The position numbers and the translations under genes are program-made. From Haematococcus lacustris (lineage: Eukaryota > Chlorophyta > Chlorophyceae > Chlamydomonadales > Haematococcaceae): DNA of 64,000 nucleotides. This document shows positions 57,567 through 64,000 of the stretch, piece after piece. Within the stretch, counting starts at the first letter, position 1. Every line of letters begins with the position of its first letter. Location: NCBI GenBank assembly GCA_030144725.1, contig JASKMD010000006.1, forward strand, positions 6,893,869 through 6,957,868. Direction: 5' to 3'. Below the pieces are notes generated by a model, which worked only from the letters and a program-made list of their open reading frames with translations, was not told the origin of the DNA and made no database searches.

Positions 57567-58031
57567 TGGTGATTAAAGACTGAGCAACGAGGGAAGGATA
57601 GTGCACACAGCAATGAGTGCGGGTCCGATTCTTGCGCTTGTGTATTGCATCAAACACCACACCCACCCCAACAGTCGCGACCCGCATCAGCCACCGCCGA
57701 CAGCGCAAGGGGCGACCCACACTACCACATACTAGCTGAAAGCCTTGTCTAGCACGGCCCATCACAAATAAATGCCACGGCCACGGCCAGGTGGGGCAAC
57801 CACGCAGGACCCATAGTGACAGCTAGCGGCTAGGCCAAAGTCTAAAACAGTGGTGACTCGTGATTGGTCTGATGCAGACCCAACCCGGTCTCCTCGTCGT
57901 CCCAACATCGCCCAGCCATCACAAGAACCACCGGAGTCGCGCTCCCAACCCTCGTATGTGGCCGACATGGCGATGCTACAAGTAGGCGACGTTTACTTAC
58001 GGCGGTCGACGTTGGTTGCAGGCATCGCGCT
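57567..58031. promoter_or_regulatory. Divergent intergenic region between the minus-strand genes and the transposase
   Basis: 465 bp between two opposing start codons, so probably a shared bidirectional promoter. Short frames run through it (57850-58059 +, 57842-58069 -), and a small upstream exon for the transposase cannot be excluded (acceptor-like TTGCAG near 58015). Confidence 0.5.
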
Positions 58032-61000
58032 TTGTCACATTGGGGGGACTTTATGCTGACGAAGCGCAATTTACCCTATGTACTTCATCGATTGCAGCAT
58101 GCTCGACAACAATCCCAAGCGGGGATCCCACACCCACCCCGTTCCCCACCCCGTTCCAAGCCAGTGTGGCCTCCTCCCTCGCCTAGTCCCCTGCCACGGC
58201 CCCCCACACCCCCCATGCCAGCTCGTCCCCCACCAGATTGGCCTCCTCCCTCACCCTCACCGCTCCCAGGCCTGCCACCCACACCGCTGAGGCCAACGCG
58301 TCCACCAGTAGATTGGCCACCTCCCTCCCAGGTGTGGCCGCCCCGGCCTTCCACCACCACCTTCCTAGGCCGCCCGGTACCACCCCTACCCCCTGATTCA
58401 TCCCACCCAACTCCCTGCTCTCCAACGCCGCCACAACGTCCCGGTAGGAACCCAAAGCCTCCCAACCCCCCCCCACCTCCCCCCCCTGCTCCTCAACCCT
58501 CCCATCCCACAACTCCGCCTCTACAATCCCTCCTCCACCGTCTGTCAAATGGAGAGCCACTGCGCCCAGGAGATGAAAGGCTCCTGTCGACCCGTCAATG
58601 CAAGGACGACCTTGTTCTTCGGCCAGAGGAGGCTCCACTACGCCCAGGAGATGCAGGGCGGCTGCTGGCCCGTCACTATGAGGACGACCTTGTTCTACGG
58701 CCAGAGGTGGCGCCACTGTGCCCAGGAGATGCAGGGCGGCTGCTGGCCCGTCACTATGAGGACGACCTTGTTCTTCGGCCAGAAAAGGCTCCACTGCGCC
58801 CAGGAGATGCAGGGCGCCTGCTGGCCCGTCACTATGACGATGACCTTGTTCTCCGGCCAGAGGTGGAGTCAAGGAGCAAACGCGAAGAAGGTTGGTTGGG
58901 AGACGACATGGAGACAGATGAGAGGGAGCAGCCAAGGAGGGCCGGTGTTAGTGGGCCCACGGCAGTTCGTGGCATGGCATCACCTGGATTGAGCCCTGTG
59001 CATCCCCCCTCCCCTCCGTTCCCTCCCCCGCCCCTCCCCCCCTCACCCCATGCAACAGGCAGCCCACCCAGTGGCAATGCAACAGGCAGCCCACCCAGCG
59101 GCAAGGCAAAGGGTTGTTGTGTTGGTGCCAGATGCTCCATGGGCTGCCCCCATGCATCCTCCACCACCTCCCAATCCTCCACCACCACCTCCCAGTCTGA
59201 GTCTGAAGTTGTATCTGAGCAGTCAATGGACACAGGTAGCAGCTCTGATGACAGTGGAAAACGCAACAACAGAGGCAACAGGGGAGCCCGGCATGCACAG
59301 CGAGGTGAAGGTGTTGCCAGGGGTGGACGAGGCAGCAGGGGCGGCAGTGTGGACAGAGGTCGAGGCCGGGGCCGGTCCCGTGGGCGTAGTGTTGGCCGCC
59401 CTCGTAACAGTTGGCCGCCCTCGTAGGAGGGGGGGGGACAGCAGAGACAGGGGCCCCCGTCTGGAGAAGGGGCGGAGGCGTTGCAGGACAACAGACATCA
59501 AGCGACGCTTGAGTGAGCCTGTGTCTGCATGGCACCCTATGACCACTACGTATGACAACGTGGAGAGGATCCACAACTGGATGAAGGCCATCACTCCTGA
59601 CGCCAAGATGTTTAAGGCGCACCTGCTGGAGCTGGGCTACATGTTCGGACAAGGGGAGCTACGTACGCCTCACAACCACCCCAGCACTCCGTACCTGTAC
59701 CGGCAAACATTGGAGACCTTTGACCAACCAGAGAGTCGGCTCCACGTCTGCAACGGCACGGCTGAGCGTCCCTGTGGGCACACATTTGGCCACCTGCCCC
59801 GGTGGGTGCTATGTTTACCCAAGTACCCATGACCCACGCCCCATGCCTTTTGCCACAGGTTGTATATGTTGCCATGCACAAACAAGCGGATGGTTAGGGG
59901 TGAACCCATGACTTTGTGACATGCGTTGCAGAGATCAGTGGACTCTGCACAAGAAGGAGGTGTGCCCCAAGTGCAAGCTCTCACGTTTTGAGGGTGAGAC
60001 AACATGCATGGCCAATACCACAGAGGGCAAGGATGTGGTGTGAACAGGCGGTGCGCATGCATGATGTTATAGGTGACCGCGATAACCTGCGGCCTCGAGC
60101 AGAGCTATTCTACCTGGAACTGGAGGAGACCCTGAATACCATGCTCCTCAGCCCCGGCATGCAAATGTGGTTCAACCGGGACGTGGACAAGGGCCCGGGA
60201 TCTTTCTATGCCAGTGAGTGAACGTTAATCACATGCAACGTGGTTGAATAGAACACACATAACGGATTGTTTGATGGGCACAGGTGAGGCTGGCAAGTTC
60301 ATGCGAGACAGCGTGGGAGCTGACCAGTTCGACAACCCGTACGCAGTGCGCTTGAGCCTGGGCATCGATTGGGTGAAGATCACTGAAACACAGTCCGTCG
60401 GGATTATTGTGTTGCAGGTATGAGCAAGAAGCCCTAGCCCTAGCCCTAACCCTAACCCTAACCCTATCCCTATCCCTATCCCTATCCCTATCCCTATCCC
60501 TATCCCTAACCCTATCCCTAACCCCAACCCAACCCCATCCCCACGTCCAGGCCCAGCCCTAGCCCTAGCCCTAGCCCTAGCCCTAGCCCTAGCCCTAGCC
60601 CTAGCCCTAGCCCTAGCCCTAGCCCTAACCCTAGCCCTAGCCCTAGCCCTAATCCTAGCCCTAGCCCTAGCCCTAGCCCTGGCCCTAGCCCTAGTCCTGG
60701 CCCTAGCCCTAGCCCTGTCCCTAGCCCTAGCCCTGTCCCTGTCCCTAGCCCTAGCCCTAGCCCCAGCCCTAGCCCTAGCCCTAGCCCTAACCCTAGCCTG
60801 AGCCTGAGCTCTAGCCCATACAAATGAAGCGTGTCCACCCCAGGTCATGGATGTGCCCACCAAGTACATGAGCAAGGACGAGACCTGGGCTATTGTGGGT
60901 GTGATCTTGGGTGCTGACAAGTCCAAGTTTGTGGAGGGCTACGTGAACCAGGTGAACAAGCTGAGGCATATGTTCTCAGAACCACAACAGAATGATACAT

Positions 61001-64000
61001 GACTAACAAGTAGCAGTGTGTGTTTGGCAGTTGCTGGTGGACCTACGTGACTCGCTTGATGAGAGCAAGCGCGACAGTTGGGTCCACCTGCACGCCCCCA
61101 AAGGCTACCGTGGTGCCAATGAGGCCACGAAGATCCGGCTATACCCTATGCTGGCCAGCGTGGTGGCGGACACTCCGGCTCGGTGAGTAAGGGTAGCATA
61201 TACACCACCAACTAGTTGGGTGTAAGGCCAATGATGCATGGTGCTTTGCAGGATGTGTTTGATGAAGAGTCTTGGCCATGGTGCTTGCATGAACTGTGCC
61301 TGGTGCTGGCTGCGGACCCCTGGAGACGGTGGTGTGCACCCCAAGGGTTACTGGCTGCCGGTGGAGGTGTTGGTGCCAGACCTGAGCCGCTATCCTCCTC
61401 CCCCCCCTGAAGAAGATGCTGGTGTGGGTGCAGGGGTGGGGAGAGGTGGTCGCCATACGGGCAGGGCGGCTGGGGTGGTTGGTGGCCCTGGACGTGAAGG
61501 ATTGAGAAGCCAGGGTGCAGGCCAGGGTGGAGGTCAGGGCGCTGACCAGGGTGCAAGCCAGGGTCCGGGCTTGGTTGCACCACAAGGCGGTCAGGGTGGG
61601 CATGCTGATCGGTTTGAAGGGCGAGATGAGGAGGCAGAGGGTGGTGGTGGTGATGTTGGTGGAGGAGCTGCTGGTGGCCAGGGGCATGATGGCGAACCCG
61701 TGGTGGGCAGGGGTGTGGTGGGCGAGTGGTTTGAGGCCTGGATGTGGGAACGTCGGAATCGTTTGTCAGAGGAGGACATGCAGACTCGTGGCGCAGCCGT
61801 TGAGGGAGGCTGGGTGAAGGGCCCAGACATCGGGTGTTGGGGCCGGCCTATAGTGACCAAGTACCTCAAGTACGTGCAGGCCAAGTGGCTGCATGTGGTG
61901 CCCATCGCGCACGCCTTCCTGTTTGGTGTTGTGAAGCACCATATGCAGTGGCTGTTTTCCAAGAGCGGGCCTTTCAGCAAGCGCCAGGGCAACGACAAGG
62001 AGAGTCCACGTGAGACGATGATCAAGCGCTTCAAGGACATGCACTTCCCGGTGACGTTTGGACGACAACTGAAGCACACAGAGGATTTCACGTGAGTGAG
62101 TTGATCTGAGTAGAACATGGTCTGAAAGGTGTATACAGTACTCGTGGGGTCTACAGTACTCTGATGGTCTACAGTACTGTAGAAGTCTACAGTACTGTAG
62201 AGGTCTACAGTACTGTAGAAGTCTACAGTACTGTAGAGGTCTACAGTACTCTGTGAGTCTACAGTACTGTAGAAGTCTACAGTACTGTAAAGGTCTACAG
62301 TACTGTAGAGGTCTACAGTACTGTAGAGCTCTACAGTACTCTGTGGGTCTACAGTACTGAAGGGGTCTACAGTACTGTAGAGGTCTACAGTACTGTAGAG
62401 GTCTACAGTACTGTAGAGGTCTACAGTACTATGTGGGTCTACAGTACTGTAGAGGTCTACAGTACTGTAGAGGTCTACAGTACTCTGTGGGTCTACAGTA
62501 CTGTAGAGGTCTACAGTACTGTAAAGGTCTACAGTACTGTAGAGGTCTACAGTACCCTGTTGGTCTACAGTACTGTAGAGGTCTACAGTACTCTGTGGGT
62601 CTACAGTACTGTAGAGGTCTACAGTACTGTAGAGGTCTACAGTACTGTAGAGGTCTACAGTACTGTAGAGCTCTACAGTACTCTGTTGGTCTACAGTACT
62701 GTAGAGGTCTACAGTACTCTGTGGGTCTACAGTACTGTAGAGGTCTACAGTACTGTAGAGGTCTACAGTACTGTAGAGGTCTACAGTACTGTAGAGGTCT
62801 ACAGTACTGTAGAGGTCTACAGTACTGTAGAGGTCTACAGTACTGTAGAGGTCTACAGTACTGTAGAGGTCTACAGTACTGTAGAGGTCTACAGTACTCT
62901 GTGGGTCTACAGTACTGTAGAGGTCTACAGTACTGTAGAGGTCTACAGTACTGTAGAGGTCTACAGTACTGTAGAGGTCTACAGTACTCTGTGGGTCTAC
63001 AGTACTGTAGAGGTCTACAGTACTGTAGAGGTCTACAGTACTGTAGAGGTCTACAGTACTCTGTGGGTCTACAGTACTGTAGAGGTCTACAGTACTGTAG
63101 AGGTCTACAGTACTCTGTTGGTCTACAGTACTGTAGAGGTCTACAGTACTCTGTGGGTCTACAGTACTGTAGAGGTCTACAGTACTGTAGAGGTCTACAG
63201 TACTGTAGAGGTCTACAGTACTGCAGAGGTCTACAGTACTGTAGAGGTCTACAGTACTGCAGAGGTCTACAGTACTCTGTGGGTCTACAGTACTGTAGAG
63301 GTCTACAGTACTGTAGAGGTCTACAGTACTATGTGGGTCTACAGTACTGTAGAGGTCTACAGTACTGTAGAGGTCTACAGTACTCTGTGGGTCTACAGTA
63401 CTGTAGAAGTCTACAGTACTGTACAGTTCTACAGTACTGTAGAGGTCTACAGTACTGTAGAGATCTACAGTACTCTGTGGGTCTACAGTACTGTAGAGGT
63501 CTACAGTACTGTAGAGGTCTACAGTACTCTGTGGGTCTACTGTACTTTAGAGATCTACAGTACTGTACAGGTCTACAGTACTGTAGAGGTCTACAGTACT
63601 GTAGAGGTCTACAGTACTGTAAAGGTCTACAGTACTGGAGCTCTACAGTACTGTAGAGATCTACAGTACTGTAGAGGTCTACAGTACTGTATGGGTCAAA
63701 TGACATATTTAAACAACTTCCCCTTCACAACACTGATGTGCATCATCTTGCTGCAGGGGGTGGATCATGGATGACTTCATGCATTTCGTCCGGTATGGCT
63801 GGCAGTACGTGTTTCGAGACATCGTGACAGAGGAGAACGGGCACCTGCCCATTTGGAAGGCATTGGTGAAGGCTGTGCTGCACTACCTGACATCAGGTAA
63901 GCAAGATTGCCACAACAGCTGCACCATATGTTGAGGTACTGCATAGCCCCGTCATCATGCCCTACAGAGGGAGACCCGCAGCGAAGCCCAGACAAGACAC
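58032..64000 (+). CDS. EnSpm/CACTA-like (Tnp2-type) transposase, frameshifted; 3' end outside window
   Basis: Exons 58032-59801, 59932-59993, 60073-60213, 60284-60417, 60844-60951, 61031-61182, 61252-62091, 63757-63896 and 63968 onward, all phase-consistent once a 19-bp duplication is allowed for. The N-terminal ~450 residues are Pro-rich, with a tandem 26-residue repeat and an Arg/Gly/Ser-rich tract. The core follows the Tnp2 plan: a zinc-ribbon-like C..C pair ([25 protein letters not shown]), [20 protein letters not shown] then [10 protein letters not shown] (first catalytic-type Asp), [20 protein letters not shown] (second Asp) and [15 protein letters not shown] Gly-rich insert and a helical region follow ([20 protein letters not shown]). 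It would cut and join element ends in the nucleus. Confidence 0.75.
58572..58862 (+). repeat. Tandem 78-bp coding repeats in the transposase N-terminus
   Basis: Three full copies and a partial one of a 26-residue unit ([20 protein letters not shown] plus PEEAPL), 78 bp apart (unit marker GATGCAGGGCGGCTG near 58650, 58728, 58806). In-frame and acidic/basic patterned. Confidence 0.85.
59391..59428 (+). repeat. 19-bp tandem duplication that shifts the transposase frame
   Basis: GTTGGCCGCCCTCGTAACA (59391-59409) is followed at once by GTTGGCCGCCCTCGTAGGA (59410-59428). Nineteen is not a multiple of three: the upstream frame hits TAG inside the second copy, while the downstream transposase frame is one base over. 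A single copy would join both frames. Confidence 0.9.
60424..60808. repeat. (CCCTAG)n/(CCCTAT)n hexanucleotide array in a transposase intron
   Basis: About 60 hexamers, grading from CCCTAA and CCCTAT to CCCTAG, between exons 60284-60417 and 60844-60951. Same sense-strand motif as the intron array in the giant gene. Confidence 0.95.
62138..63695. repeat. Palindromic minisatellite family P1, copy 3, within a transposase intron
   Basis: About 85 units of 18 bp, mostly CTACAGTACTGTAGAGGT with CTACAGTACTCTGTGGGT interspersed. It fills the intron between exons ending at 62091 and starting at 63757. It leaves a 447-codon YSTVEV frame open, which is an artefact. Confidence 0.95.

Noticed and set aside
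62431..63774. 447-codon ORF of YSTVEV repeats (and similar ones at 32.5-33.4 kb)
   Set aside because: Product of an 18-bp palindromic satellite whose length is a multiple of three. It is open in several frames on both strands, and at 62-63.7 kb it lies in an intron defined by phase-matched exons.

Overview
The window is nuclear DNA of a green alga, most likely Chlamydomonadales (a volvocine or Haematococcus-like species). The evidence is GC-rich coding sequence cut into many short exons with GT-AG introns, G/C-rich penta- and hexanucleotide arrays, CAG/CTG runs, a TGTAA-type poly(A) signal after one gene, and a very high density of transposable elements. There are no operons. Multi-exon genes below are given as spans, with exon positions in the evidence. 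Exon ends were chosen by hand from splice sites and reading-phase agreement.

Layout. (1) 1-4720, + strand: last seven exons of a ClpB/Hsp100 disaggregase. (2) 5.1-11.1 kb: transposon debris, consisting of an element with inverted ends carrying a broken coiled-coil ORF, then a hAT transposase relic split by a 2.6-kb element with 18-bp terminal inverted repeats. (3) 11918-27995, + strand: a host-type gene of about 27 exons encoding roughly 1,840 residues, with armadillo-like helical repeats, a TIR domain that keeps the catalytic-type glutamate, and a Pro/Gln-rich coiled-coil tail. This ARM-TIR order recalls metazoan SARM1. (4) 28-32.5 kb: gene-poor, with two small hypothetical ORFs and the tail of a gypsy-type integrase. 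(5) 32.5-41.1 kb: satellites, including two palindrome-based minisatellite families, a 500-base assembly gap and G-rich arrays.

(6) 41.1-64.0 kb (runs off the right edge): a very large, apparently undescribed DNA transposon. A Tnp2/EnSpm-like transposase reads rightward from 58032. Divergent from it are a roughly 650-residue unknown protein (57566 to 54554) and a giant minus-strand gene (52700 to 41192; about 2,800 residues). The giant gene joins an F-box/LRR-like N-terminus, an OTU-type cysteine protease, Pro/Ala and basic repeats, a coiled coil and a C-terminal 2-oxoglutarate/Fe(II)-dioxygenase-like domain. Each of the three genes carries a discrete lesion: an in-frame TAG, a one-base slip in a C11 run plus a SINE inside an exon, and a 19-bp frameshifting duplication. 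The copy therefore looks recently active but now dead. A pogo-like element sits between the two minus-strand genes.

The strongest candidates for something new are the ARM-TIR protein and the transposon that carries both a deubiquitinase-like and a dioxygenase-like domain.
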